Shown here in pieces: positions 1 through 8,089 of a stretch of 64,000 nt of DNA. The notes beneath the pieces are model-generated. The model saw only the letters and a program-made list of their open reading frames with translations. It searched no databases and was not told the DNA's origin. Location: the NCBI GenBank assembly GCA_963589005.1, contig CAVAJR010000001.1:62001-126000 (forward strand), in the 5' to 3' direction. The DNA comes from RGIG5612 sp963589005 (GTDB taxonomy: Bacteria; Bacillota; Clostridia; Lachnospirales; Lachnospiraceae). Positions within the stretch are counted from its first letter, which is position 1; every line of letters begins with the position of its first letter. A program made the translations under genes and the position numbers.

Positions 1-30
1 TTATGACTGATTTGATTGTATCATATACTA

Positions 31-379
31 ACTCGTGGGAAACTGAATGGTCGCGCCGTGCATAATGCACGGTGAGGAAAGTCCGGGCTTCACAGGGCAG
101 GATGCCAGATAACGTCTGGCGGGAGAAATCCCAGGACAAGTGCAACAGAAAATATACCGCCCGCAAGGGTAAGGGTGAAATGGCAGCTTAAGAGACTACC
201 GGTCTGTCGGTAACGGCAGATGCAATGTAAACTCCATCCGAAGCAAGACCAAACAGATAGTGTTAATGGCGGCCCGTCTGGCTATCGGGTAGGTCGCGTA
301 GAGTCAGTTGGTGACAGCTGAACAAGATAGATGACCATTTTAAATGACAGAACCCGGCTTACAGGTATCCCTCAGGAGT
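31..379 (+). ncRNA. rnpB: RNase P RNA, type A
   Basis: This is the catalytic RNA of RNase P, which removes 5' leaders from pre-tRNAs. The sequence shows the conserved 5' core GAGGAAAGTCCGGGCT (73-88), the central ACAGAAA...ACCGCC core (about 145-162), and the 3' core GACAGAACCCGGCTTACAGG (345-364). The ends close as helix P1: ACTC and GGGA at 31-40 pair with TCCC and GAGT at 368-379. The layout fits the ancestral (type A) fold usual in Clostridia rather than the Bacillus type B. End points are set from the P1 pairing and could be off by a few bases. Confidence 0.96.
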
Positions 380-384
380 GATTG

Positions 385-408
385 CCGGCAGGAATATTTG
401 CCTGCCGG
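385..408 (+). terminator. Hairpin just after rnpB
   Basis: CCGGCAGG (385-392) pairs perfectly with CCTGCCGG (401-408) around an 8-nt loop, directly after the RNase P RNA. No T tract follows, so it may be a weak or processing-type 3' end signal rather than a full intrinsic terminator. Confidence 0.45.
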
Positions 409-476
409 TATCAGGAAGAATGCAAATCATATTTTGCATCAGCAAGATGATATTTGCAGATAAGACAGGTGGCTGT

Positions 477-734
477 ATGGAAATAGATCAAAACCAGGGT
501 CGGGATCAGGCTGATAAATTATATGAAGAATTCCTGGACTCCAGATATATCAGGGAAAAAAGGGAGATCCTACGCAAATTATATGCAAAAGAATGGCTGA
601 CAGATAAGATGATAGATGATTTTGCAGTCACGCTGGATATAGCAGTTTCATCGGGCAACATTGATGACAGATATTATGATTTTATGAAATGTCTGGACTC
701 AATGGCCAGATTTGAAACCACAGGATTAAGATAG
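477..734 (+). CDS. Small hypothetical protein (85 aa)
   Basis: I do not recognise this protein. It is short, soluble and highly charged, with no signal peptide, membrane segment or metal-binding motif. The first half is rich in Glu, Arg and Lys and looks helical; the middle has the acidic run LTDKMIDDFAVTLDIA. The reading frame opens at 378, but the ATG at 477 is preferred because AGGTGG lies just upstream (467-472) and the earlier codons run through the rnpB hairpin. It sits between rnpB and thrC in the same direction, about 60 nt before the thrC start, so cotranscription is possible. Function unknown. Confidence 0.6.
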   Translation: MEIDQNQGRDQADKLYEEFLDSRYIREKREILRKLYAKEWLTDKMIDDFAVTLDIAVSSGNIDDRYYDFMKCLDSMARFETTGLR

Positions 735-793
735 CGATTTATTTGATAGAAGATTATGGCTTACAGGCCGTAGCAAAATTGAGGTATATAGAA

Positions 794-2281
794 ATGAGTA
801 TAATGTATAAGAGTACCAGAGGAGACGGAACGCTGATAACAGCAAGCCAGGCTGTACTGCAGGGGCTTGCTCCGGACGGAGGACTGTATGTACCTGATGC
901 GATACCGGAGCTGGGGGTGGAGTTATCAGCACTTGCAGAGATGGATTATAAACAGATAGCTTATCTTGTTATGAGCAAATTTTTGTCTGATTATACAGAA
1001 GAAGAACTGAAGGATTGCATAGAGCATGCATATGATTCCAAGTTCGATACAGAGGAGATCGCACCGGTTGTAAAAAAAGGACAGGCATATTATATGGAGC
1101 TGTTCCATGGAGCTACGATTGCGTTCAAGGATATGGCACTTTCAATTCTGCCTCACCTTCTTACCAAGGCTGCACGCAAGAATAATGTATCAAATGAAAT
1201 TGTAATTCTTACTGCCACATCAGGTGATACAGGTAAGGCTGCAATGGCGGGATTTGCTGATGTACCGGGTACGAGGATAGTTGTATTTTATCCTAAGGGA
1301 GGTGTAAGCCGTATCCAGGAACTCCAGATGCTTACACAGAAGGGTGACAACACATGTGTAATCGGAGTTCATGGAAATTTTGATGATGCACAGAGTGCAG
1401 TCAAGAGAATGTTTAATGACGCAGCACTTAAGGAACAATTAGCTGCAAATGGCTATCAGTTTTCATCAGCCAATTCCATCAATATAGGCAGATTAGTGCC
1501 GCAGGTTGCATATTATGTATGGGCATATTCAAGACTGGTTAAGGACGGCATCGTTAAGGCAGGCGATAAGATCAATTTTGTTGTTCCTACCGGAAACTTC
1601 GGCAATATCTTGGCAGGATATTATGCAAAACTTATGGGTATACCTGTAAACAAACTGATATGTGCATCAAATGACAATAAAGTCTTGTATGATTTCTTTA
1701 AGACAGGCATATATAACAAAAACAGAGAATTTATCCTTACAAGCTCACCGTCTATGGATATCTTGATTTCAAGTAATCTTGAACGTCTTATATATAAGGT
1801 ATGCGGCAATTCGTCAGAACTGAACAGCACATACATGAAGGATCTGGCAAATAAAGGTGTATATACACTTAATATAAATCAGATAGCCAGATTAGAGGAT
1901 TTCGTTCCGGGATATGCTGATGAGAAAACCAATGCTGAAGAAATCAAGCGGGTATATGATGAAACCGGATATGTAATAGATACTCATACAGGCGTTGCGT
2001 CGGCTGTATACAGGCAGTACAATGCAGATACGAAGGATGAGACACCGACAGTAATTGTTTCCACAGCCAGCCCATATAAATTCGCAAGGGCTGTTATGAC
2101 ATCAATTGATCCGGCATATGATAAACTTGAAGATTTTGATCTTATAAGGGAACTTAATAAGATATCTGGCGTAGAGATCCCGAATGCCATTAAGGAAATA
2201 ATGGATGCAGATATCAGACATAATATTGTATGTGATATTGATAAAATGGAAACAGAGGTGAAAGGATTTTTAGGTATCTAA
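794..2281 (+). CDS. thrC: Threonine synthase
   Basis: A PLP enzyme that converts O-phospho-L-homoserine to L-threonine, the last step of threonine synthesis, in the cytoplasm. It is 495 aa, the long form with the N-terminal Thr_synth_N domain (start YKSTRGDG). The PLP lysine is K112 in GATIAFKDMALS, followed by the TATSGDTGKAA phosphate-binding loop. An upstream in-frame ATG exists at 743, but the ATG at 794 has GAGGT (781-785) at 8-nt spacing and is the better start. The stop is followed immediately by the ATG of the next gene, so the two are probably translated together. The ThrH-type enzyme at 45.7 kb is unlinked but acts on the same pathway metabolites. Confidence 0.95.
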   Translation: MSIMYKSTRGDGTLITASQAVLQGLAPDGGLYVPDAIPELGVELSALAEMDYKQIAYLVMSKFLSDYTEEELKDCIEHAYDSKFDTEEIAPVVKKGQAYYMELFHGATIAFKDMALSILPHLLTKAARKNNVSNEIVILTATSGDTGKAAMAGFADVPGTRIVVFYPKGGVSRIQELQMLTQKGDNTCVIGVHGNFDDAQSAVKRMFNDAALKEQLAANGYQFSSANSINIGRLVPQVAYYVWAYSRLVKDGIVKAGDKINFVVPTGNFGNILAGYYAKLMGIPVNKLICASNDNKVLYDFFKTGIYNKNREFILTSSPSMDILISSNLERLIYKVCGNSSELNSTYMKDLANKGVYTLNINQIARLEDFVPGYADEKTNAEEIKRVYDETGYVIDTHTGVASAVYRQYNADTKDETPTVIVSTASPYKFARAVMTSIDPAYDKLEDFDLIRELNKISGVEIPNAIKEIMDADIRHNIVCDIDKMETEVKGFLGI

Positions 2282-2785
2282 ATGAGTGGAATAGTTGACT
2301 GGATTGCGCAGACATTTGGATCATGGAACCATGAACTGGTAATTTTTATCATATCGTTGTTTCCTATCCTTGAATTGCGAGGCGGATTGATCGCAGCCGC
2401 ATTGCTTCAGGTACCATATATACCGGCCATTTTCATTTGCATGTTGGGCAATATCATACCGATCCCGTTTATTCTGCTGTTGATAGAGAAGATATTTGCA
2501 TTTCTTAAGAGATTTAAGACTACAGGCAGGTTTGTCACCTTCCTTGAGACCAAAACGATGAAGAAGAGGGATCAGATCGATAAATGGGGTTTCTGGGGCT
2601 TGGTGATTTTCGTTGGTATTCCCCTTCCGGGAACGGGAGGCTGGACAGGAGCCTTGCTTGCATCGCTGCTCAGAATGCCTGTTAAGAAATCTGCACCGGC
2701 TATAGGTATTGGTATATGTCTGGCAGCTGCTATAATGAGCTTTGTTACATATGCAATACCTTGGATAATATCATTGTTCGGCTAA
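2282..2785 (+). CDS. Small multi-drug export family membrane protein (COG2426)
   Basis: A 167-aa integral membrane protein of the family annotated 'putative small multi-drug export protein' (Pfam Sm_multidrug_ex, COG2426). Characteristic features are FPILELRGGL near residue 27-36 and the IPLPGTGGWTGA segment near residue 111-122, with about four hydrophobic helices. The transported substrate is not known from experiment for most members, and the drug-export label is weak. It starts on the base after the thrC stop, with no room for its own ribosome binding site, so translation is probably coupled to thrC. Confidence 0.85.
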   Translation: MSGIVDWIAQTFGSWNHELVIFIISLFPILELRGGLIAAALLQVPYIPAIFICMLGNIIPIPFILLLIEKIFAFLKRFKTTGRFVTFLETKTMKKRDQIDKWGFWGLVIFVGIPLPGTGGWTGALLASLLRMPVKKSAPAIGIGICLAAAIMSFVTYAIPWIISLFG

Positions 2786-2897
2786 GTAGGGCTGACATAT
2801 TTTTGACATGAATTGCGTGTGAGCAGGGCAGGGATCAACGAGTGGCAGTTGTGCAGTACAACTTTGACTAAAATTACATGAACATTAAATATAGGAT

Positions 2898-2933
2898 GCC
2901 CGGGCTGGTTTGTGAAAAGAATTAGCACCGGGC
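2898..2933 (+). terminator. Stem-loop between the small exporter gene and yfbR
   Basis: GCCCGGGCT (2898-2906) pairs with AGCACCGGGC (2924-2933) with one bulged base. It is followed by TTGTATTTT, a broken T tract. This could be a weak terminator or an attenuator-like 5' structure for the yfbR gene, which begins 27 nt later. Confidence 0.4.
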
Positions 2934-2960
2934 TTGTATTTTGAAATGGAGCATTTATTG

Positions 2961-3554
2961 ATGGATAACAGTAATTTTTTCGCTATGATGGCAAGAATGA
3001 AATATGTTAACAGATGGGGACTTATGAGAAATACTATCCCTGAGTCACTGTCTGATCATACAATGGATGTAGTTGTAATAGCGCATGCCCTTGTTGTTAT
3101 TGGTAATATATATTTTGAAAAAAAATTAGACGAGAGCAGGGCTGCACTGTTAGCTGCATTTCATGATGCCCCTGAAATAATAACGGGAGATATGCCGACG
3201 CCGGTTAAGTATTATGATGCGGAAATTAAAAATGCTTATTCTAAAGTAGAAGAAGCGGCAATTCGCAAAATGTTGGAGGCTCTTCCGGAAGAAATGCGCG
3301 GAGCATATGAGGGCTTGATGAGGGAAAACCAGGAATCCGATATGGTGCTTATGAAATACGTTAAGGCAGCAGATAAGATATCTGCGCTGATAAAATGTAT
3401 TGAAGAAGAGCGGATGGGCAATAAAGATTTTGAACGGGCGAAGGAGTCTACAGCCGCAATAATCAAAAATTTGCAAATGCCGGAGGTGGATTTTTACATG
3501 GAGCATTTTATGCCGGGATATTACCTGACACTTGATGAGCAGACATCGAAATAA
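2961..3554 (+). CDS. yfbR: YfbR-like 5'-deoxynucleotidase (HD domain)
   Basis: A 197-aa HD-domain phosphohydrolase. E. coli YfbR removes phosphate from dNMPs, linking it to dNTP pool balance. The family signature is present: NRWGLMRNTIPESLSDHTMDV (Arg-Trp substrate pair and first metal His), then AAFHDAPEIITGDMPTPVK carrying the HD motif. The frame opens at 2934, but the ATG at 2961 has TGGAG at a good distance, whereas the upstream ATG at 2946 has none. Length is close to the roughly 200 aa expected. Metal ligands look complete. A dispersed inverted repeat lies 31 nt after the stop. Confidence 0.9.
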   Translation: MDNSNFFAMMARMKYVNRWGLMRNTIPESLSDHTMDVVVIAHALVVIGNIYFEKKLDESRAALLAAFHDAPEIITGDMPTPVKYYDAEIKNAYSKVEEAAIRKMLEALPEEMRGAYEGLMRENQESDMVLMKYVKAADKISALIKCIEEERMGNKDFERAKESTAAIIKNLQMPEVDFYMEHFMPGYYLTLDEQTSK

Positions 3555-3585
3555 ATGCGTATTTAATATTAATCGAAAAGGACTA

Positions 3586-3671
3586 CGTGCCGTGAACCTA
3601 GGTCTGCAACCCGTTGTTCGAAATCGCCTGCGCTTATTGATTTCTCGCAAGGGCTGCGTCGTCCCGGCACG
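3586..3671 (+). repeat. Dispersed inverted repeat, copy A
   Basis: Full-length copy of a structured intergenic repeat family. The outer arms CGTGCC/GGCACG close the element; inner arms CAACCCGTTG/CAAGGGCTG and GAAATC/GATTTC stack within. Compared with other copies (inner arms CCACTG/CAGTGG and GAAAAC/GTTTTC) both sides have changed together, which preserves pairing. It lies between yfbR and the glmM promoter. Confidence 0.8.
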
Positions 3672-3704
3672 ATCATTTCTGCAGTGATGACATAAAATGC
3701 CACG

Positions 3705-3733
3705 TTGCCTGTAAAAATGTTATAGAGTATAAT
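3705..3733 (+). promoter_or_regulatory. Probable sigma-A promoter of glmM
   Basis: TTGCCT (3705-3710), a 17-nt spacer and TATAAT (3728-3733), 46 nt before the glmM start. The -10 is consensus and the -35 matches at four of six positions. Confidence 0.75.
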
Positions 3734-3779
3734 ACGTCCGTCAACTTAAGGACATAAGCGAAAGAAAAGAGGCTTTGAA

Positions 3780-5147
3780 ATGGGAAAATATTTCGGTACT
3801 GACGGCTTCAGAGGTAAGGCCGGAGAAGTATTAAGAAGTGAACATGCATATAAGATCGGAAGATTTATCGGCTGGTATTATGGACAGAAACATTCTAAGG
3901 ACAACAGGGCGAGGATCGTAATAGGTAAGGATACCAGGCGTTCCTCATATTCTCTGGAAAATGCCCTGGCAGGCGGAATTACAGCATCGGGGGCGGATGC
4001 ATATCTGCTTCATGTAACAACAACTCCGTCCGTAAGTTTTATAACAAGAGATGCGGGATTTGACTGCGGTATCATGGTTTCAGCAAGTCATAATCCGTAT
4101 TATGATAATGGAATAAAGCTTCTTAATGCAGACGGTGAGAAGATGCCGGATGAGGTTATTAAGCAGATCGAGGAATATCTTGACAGTGCTGAGGATACAA
4201 TTCCTTATGCAACGGACGATGCCATTGGCAAGACGGAGGATTTTTACTTTGGCAGGAACAGATATATCGGATATCTGTCTGATCTTGCGGTCAAGTCATT
4301 TGAAAATTGCAGGGTCGCACTTGATTGTTCAAATGGTTCCGCATGGATGATTGCCAGAGCTGTATTTGATGCTTTAGGCGCCAAATCTCAGGTGATCAAT
4401 AATACACCGGACGGCACGAATATCAACATGGGATGCGGTTCAACTCATATTGAGGGACTTCAGAAGTATGTTAGAGAGAACATGCTGGATGTAGGATTTG
4501 CATTTGACGGTGACGCCGACAGATGTCTGGCGGTAGATGAAAATGGCGATGTTGTAAACGGTGATCAGATCATATTTATCTGTGCAAAATATTTTAAAGA
4601 ACATAATACACTTCCGAACAATAAGGTGGTTGTAACAATTATGTCTAACTTAGGTCTCCTTAAGGCACTTGACAGAGAAGGCATTGCTTATGAAAAGACA
4701 AATGTTGGCGATAAATATGTATATGAAAGAATGAAGCAGACCGGCGATGTGCTGGGCGGTGAGCAGTCTGGTCATATTATTTTTGCATCCCATGCGCATA
4801 CAGGTGACGGAATATTGACAGCTATTATGCTGATGAATGTTATGATCAAGACTCAGCTTCCGTTAAGCATACTTGCTAAAAGCTGCAAAATGATGCCGCA
4901 GGTTCTTAAAAATGTCGAGGTCGATGACAAGGAAAACACATTAAATGATCCGAGAGTTCAGGCTGCTGTGGAGCATTGTACAGAACAGTTAGGAGACAAA
5001 GGCAGAGTGCTTCTTCGTGCCAGCGGAACAGAGCCTGTATTAAGAGTTATGGCAGAGGCTGAAACAGATAAGGAAGCTGAAGAAAATGTTGACTATATCA
5101 TCGGTGCTATGGCTCAGGCAGGTCATTTGATTCAGATCAGAAGATAG
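3780..5147 (+). CDS. glmM: Phosphoglucosamine mutase
   Basis: Interconverts glucosamine-6-phosphate and glucosamine-1-phosphate, the entry to UDP-GlcNAc and hence peptidoglycan. It is 455 aa, starting MGKYFGTDGFRG. The phosphoserine loop is SASHNP at 101-106 with S103 as the phosphorylated residue, the metal loop is DGDADR, and the phosphate-binding RASGTEPVLRV lies near the C-terminus. NINMGCGSTHIE is typical of GlmM rather than general phosphomannomutases. AAGAGG lies ahead of the ATG. It is followed by a left-handed beta-helix protein that resembles the acyltransferase-like half of sugar nucleotidyltransferases, which fits an amino-sugar role. Confidence 0.93.
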   Translation: MGKYFGTDGFRGKAGEVLRSEHAYKIGRFIGWYYGQKHSKDNRARIVIGKDTRRSSYSLENALAGGITASGADAYLLHVTTTPSVSFITRDAGFDCGIMVSASHNPYYDNGIKLLNADGEKMPDEVIKQIEEYLDSAEDTIPYATDDAIGKTEDFYFGRNRYIGYLSDLAVKSFENCRVALDCSNGSAWMIARAVFDALGAKSQVINNTPDGTNINMGCGSTHIEGLQKYVRENMLDVGFAFDGDADRCLAVDENGDVVNGDQIIFICAKYFKEHNTLPNNKVVVTIMSNLGLLKALDREGIAYEKTNVGDKYVYERMKQTGDVLGGEQSGHIIFASHAHTGDGILTAIMLMNVMIKTQLPLSILAKSCKMMPQVLKNVEVDDKENTLNDPRVQAAVEHCTEQLGDKGRVLLRASGTEPVLRVMAEAETDKEAEENVDYIIGAMAQAGHLIQIRR

Positions 5148-5226
5148 CTGGCTGCGCTGTCCAGGCATACAGCAGTTGACTTTTATAATTATATTTCACA
5201 AACAGTAATATATGGAGATCAGTTAT

Positions 5227-5895
5227 ATGAACATAAGGACAATAGATTTATTTGATCTGGAACATACTAAAGCAGCCGAGTATTTGCAGCAATTTGAATA
5301 TCCATGGCAGGCTCTTGCGGGAATATCGGATTTTATTGAGGCTTATGGTAAGAGTCTTCCGCAGGATGAATATGATATGGTTGCTGAAAATGTATGGATT
5401 GCCAAGGATGCGGTTATTTACAATAAACTGTCTAATTATTTCAAGGGCCCTTGTATTATAGGACATAGGACAGAAATAAGACCGGGAGCATTCATAAGAG
5501 GATCGGTTCTGGTAGGAGACGACTGTGTTGTAGGCAATTCTACAGAACTTAAGAATGTAATACTGTTCGATAATGTTCAGGTGCCTCATTATAATTATGT
5601 GGGTGATTCTATCTTAGGATATAAAGCCCACATGGGAGCCGGTTCCATTACTTCCAATGTTAAGAGCGATAAGAAAAATGTTGTAATTCATAATGAGGGT
5701 GAAGAGCACGAGACCGGACGCAAGAAGATAGGCGGAATGATAGGCGATAATGTTGAAGTAGGCTGCGGAAGCATTATTAATCCCGGAACAATAGTAGGAA
5801 GATGCAGCAATATCTATCCGCTTTCTTCCGTAAGGGGCTGTGTCCCACAAAATAGTATTTACAAGGGAGAAGGAGATATTGTTGCCAAGAAATAG
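5227..5895 (+). CDS. Left-handed beta-helix protein, UDP-GlcNAc pyrophosphorylase-like
   Basis: A 222-aa protein dominated by hexapeptide-repeat turns (CIIGHRTEIRPGAFIRGSVL, VGDDCVVGNSTELKNVIL, and later VGCGSIINPGTIVGRCS), so a left-handed parallel beta-helix. It looks like the helix domain of nucleotidyltransferases such as GlmU without the N-terminal Rossmann-type domain that holds the pyrophosphorylase site. Similar proteins are often labelled UDP-N-acetylglucosamine pyrophosphorylase, but the sequence does not show that activity. The ATG at 5227 is chosen because GGAG (5214-5217) precedes it; the frame opens at 5212. The location right after glmM suggests amino-sugar metabolism. Which acyl donor, if any, it uses cannot be told. 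Confidence 0.75.
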   Translation: MNIRTIDLFDLEHTKAAEYLQQFEYPWQALAGISDFIEAYGKSLPQDEYDMVAENVWIAKDAVIYNKLSNYFKGPCIIGHRTEIRPGAFIRGSVLVGDDCVVGNSTELKNVILFDNVQVPHYNYVGDSILGYKAHMGAGSITSNVKSDKKNVVIHNEGEEHETGRKKIGGMIGDNVEVGCGSIINPGTIVGRCSNIYPLSSVRGCVPQNSIYKGEGDIVAKK

Positions 5896-6018
5896 AGAAA
5901 TGTGCAATAATATCAAACGAAGATGCTGAAATGTTCGGAGACGAGCTGCCAGGGGATCACGGCACGGTTTTACTTGTATCTGAACAATTATAGAGAATGA
6001 AATGGAGGCAGGAACTAA

Positions 6019-7632
6019 ATGTCAAAAGTTGATCTAACCAAGTACAAAATTACGGGAACAACAGAAATAGTATACAATCCGTCATACGAATTATTGTATG
6101 AAGAGGAGACAAAACCAGGTCTGGAGGGATACGAGGTTGGACAGATTACAGAGCTTGATACTGTCAATGTAATGACAGGTATTTATACAGGCCGTTCACC
6201 ACAGGATAAATATATAGTAATGGATGAGAATTCTAAGGATACTGTTTGGTGGACCACTGAAGGGTATAAGAATGATAATCATCCGATGAGCGAGGAAGTA
6301 TGGACACAGGTCAAGGAAATTGCCAGAAAGGAACTGTGCGGCAAGAGACTTTTTGTGGTAGATGCATATTGCGGTGCAAATGCCGATACAAGAATGGCCG
6401 TCCGTTTTATCATGGAGGTTGCATGGCAGGCTCATTTTGTTAAGAACATGTTTATTGTTCCGACAGATGAGGAACTTGAAAACTTCGAACCGGATTTTGT
6501 TGTATATAACGCATCGAAAGCTAAGGTGGAGAATTATAAGGAGTTAGGCCTTAATTCAGAGACTTGCGTTGCTTTCAATATCACAAGCCGTGAACAGGTG
6601 ATCATCAATACCTGGTATGGCGGAGAGATGAAGAAGGGCATGTTCTCAATGATGAATTATTACCTGCCTCTTAAAGGCATTGCATCAATGCATTGCTCAG
6701 CTAACTGCGATATGGAAGGCAAGCATACAGCCATATTTTTCGGCCTTTCAGGAACAGGCAAAACTACCCTCTCAACAGATCCTAAGAGGCTTCTTATCGG
6801 TGATGACGAACATGGCTGGGATGATAACGGAGTATTTAATTTTGAAGGAGGCTGCTATGCCAAGGTTATAGGTCTTGACAAGGAATCTGAACCTGATATT
6901 TATAATGCAATTAAGAGAAATGCGCTTCTCGAAAATGTAACAGTATCATCTGATGGCAAGATCGACTTTAATGATAAATCGGTAACGGAAAATACTCGTG
7001 TTTCATATCCGATATCTCATATTGAGAAGATTGCATCTAATGTTAATAAGGTTTCAGCAGGTCCGGCTGCAGATAATGTTATATTCCTGTCAGCTGATGC
7101 CTTTGGAGTTCTGCCGCCTGTATCAATTTTAACCCCTGAGCAGACACAGTATTACTTCCTGTCAGGATTTACAGCTAAATTGGCAGGAACAGAGAGAGGC
7201 ATTACAGAGCCTACGCCTACATTCTCAGCATGCTTTGGACAGGCATTTTTGGAGCTTCATCCTACAAAATACGGTGAAGAGCTTGTTAAGAAGATGAACC
7301 AATCAGGCGCCAAGGCATATCTGGTAAATACCGGCTGGAACGGAACGGGCAAGAGAATTACAATTAAGGATACAAGAGGCATAATTGATGCCATCTTAAA
7401 TGGCGACATCAAGAATGCTCCTACTAAGAATATCCCTATTTTTAATTTTGAAGTTCCGACTGAGCTTCCGGGAGTGGATTCAGGAATTCTTGATCCTCGT
7501 GATACCTATAAGGACGCCTCAGAATGGGAGATGAAGGCGCAGGATCTTGCAGCGAGATTCCAGAAAAACTTCGCTAAGTATACATCAAATGAAGCCGGTA
7601 AGGCGTTAGTTTCAGCCGGACCGCAGCTATAG
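6019..7632 (+). CDS. pckA: Phosphoenolpyruvate carboxykinase (ATP)
   Basis: Converts oxaloacetate + ATP to phosphoenolpyruvate + CO2 + ADP, or in fermenting anaerobes the reverse, fixing CO2 and gaining ATP. It is 537 aa, normal length for the ATP-dependent family. The kinase P-loop GLSGTGKT is at 242-249 with K248. Also visible are YTGRSPQDKY (substrate loop, about residue 56-65), the metal-binding GDDEHGWDD, and the C-terminal NTGWNGTGKRI adenine loop. GGAGG sits about 10 nt ahead of the ATG. It stands alone between the beta-helix protein gene and the 6S RNA gene. Confidence 0.97.
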   Translation: MSKVDLTKYKITGTTEIVYNPSYELLYEEETKPGLEGYEVGQITELDTVNVMTGIYTGRSPQDKYIVMDENSKDTVWWTTEGYKNDNHPMSEEVWTQVKEIARKELCGKRLFVVDAYCGANADTRMAVRFIMEVAWQAHFVKNMFIVPTDEELENFEPDFVVYNASKAKVENYKELGLNSETCVAFNITSREQVIINTWYGGEMKKGMFSMMNYYLPLKGIASMHCSANCDMEGKHTAIFFGLSGTGKTTLSTDPKRLLIGDDEHGWDDNGVFNFEGGCYAKVIGLDKESEPDIYNAIKRNALLENVTVSSDGKIDFNDKSVTENTRVSYPISHIEKIASNVNKVSAGPAADNVIFLSADAFGVLPPVSILTPEQTQYYFLSGFTAKLAGTERGITEPTPTFSACFGQAFLELHPTKYGEELVKKMNQSGAKAYLVNTGWNGTGKRITIKDTRGIIDAILNGDIKNAPTKNIPIFNFEVPTELPGVDSGILDPRDTYKDASEWEMKAQDLAARFQKNFAKYTSNEAGKALVSAGPQL

Positions 7633-7698
7633 ACTGCACATGTCGGGATACCAACAGGAGTGAACACAAGACACTTGTTCATGCAAATGTGACCGGGT

Positions 7699-7729
7699 CA
7701 GAATATTGCTGTTGATATTCTGATATAAT
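7699..7729 (+). promoter_or_regulatory. 6S RNA promoter with an upstream palindrome
   Basis: TGATATAAT (7721-7729) is an extended -10 with a consensus TATAAT (7724-7729). No good -35 is visible; instead CAGAATAT (7699-7706) and ATATTCTG (7715-7722) form a perfect 8-bp inverted repeat over the -35 region and overlap the extended -10. Predicted start near 7736. Confidence 0.65.
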
Positions 7730-7736
7730 AATGCTA

Positions 7737-7918
7737 ATATTGAGTTGCCCAAAACTGGGCTGTTATTTTGAACCTACACCGATTATAAGGGATTCCAATA
7801 TTTATTAGCCTATGACATGCCTCTTTAACGTGGACTTCAGAAGTTAATGTGCGGCAAACCCACCTAGCATACTGCTAGGGATCAAAATACAGCCATTTGG
7901 TTTTGGGGTTAAAAGAAT
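7737..7918 (+). ncRNA. ssrS: 6S RNA
   Basis: 6S RNA imitates an open promoter and binds the housekeeping RNA polymerase holoenzyme. The region has the Firmicutes 6S hallmarks: TTTTGAACCTACA after the 5' closing stem and GTGCGGCAAACCCACC in the 3' half (compare GTGCGACAAACCTAC in Bacillus subtilis, from memory). The ends pair: GCCCAAAAC plus GGCTGT (7747-7763) with ACAGCC plus GGTTTTGGGG (7889-7908). An internal hairpin CCTAGC/GCTAGG is at 7863-7879. A promoter precedes it and a terminator follows. Exact ends are inferred. No T-box is present even though pheST is next. Confidence 0.82.
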
Positions 7919-7924
7919 TCTCAG

Positions 7925-7956
7925 GGATGCAGAAGATGTCTGCATCCTTTTCTTTT
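7925..7956 (+). terminator. Intrinsic terminator of 6S RNA
   Basis: GGATGCAGA (7925-7933) pairs perfectly with TCTGCATCC (7939-7947) and is followed by TTTTCTTTT. Confidence 0.92.
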
Positions 7957-7989
7957 GCATGAAACAGGAAAAACGTGCTTTTCGCGTTA

Positions 7990-8018
7990 TTGACACGATA
8001 TTTTAACTGTATTAGAAT
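7990..8018 (+). promoter_or_regulatory. Promoter of pheST
   Basis: TTGACA (7990-7995), 17-nt spacer, TAGAAT (8013-8018). Start expected near 8025, giving a leader of about 65 nt with no T-box motif. Confidence 0.85.
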
Positions 8019-8089
8019 TTAGCTTGTGTGCGTACCGGAGGTATGCCGGTATTTGCGTGCAATGGCTTTAGTATGAAGGGGATAAAAAC

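Noticed and set aside
3150..3650. 166-codon minus-strand frame
   Set aside because: Overlaps yfbR and repeat copy A, with no start signal or domain.
7960..8089. Possible T-box upstream of pheST
   Set aside because: No AGGGTGG-type T-box motif or specifier stem; the upstream RNA fits 6S RNA with its own terminator, and pheST has its own promoter after it.
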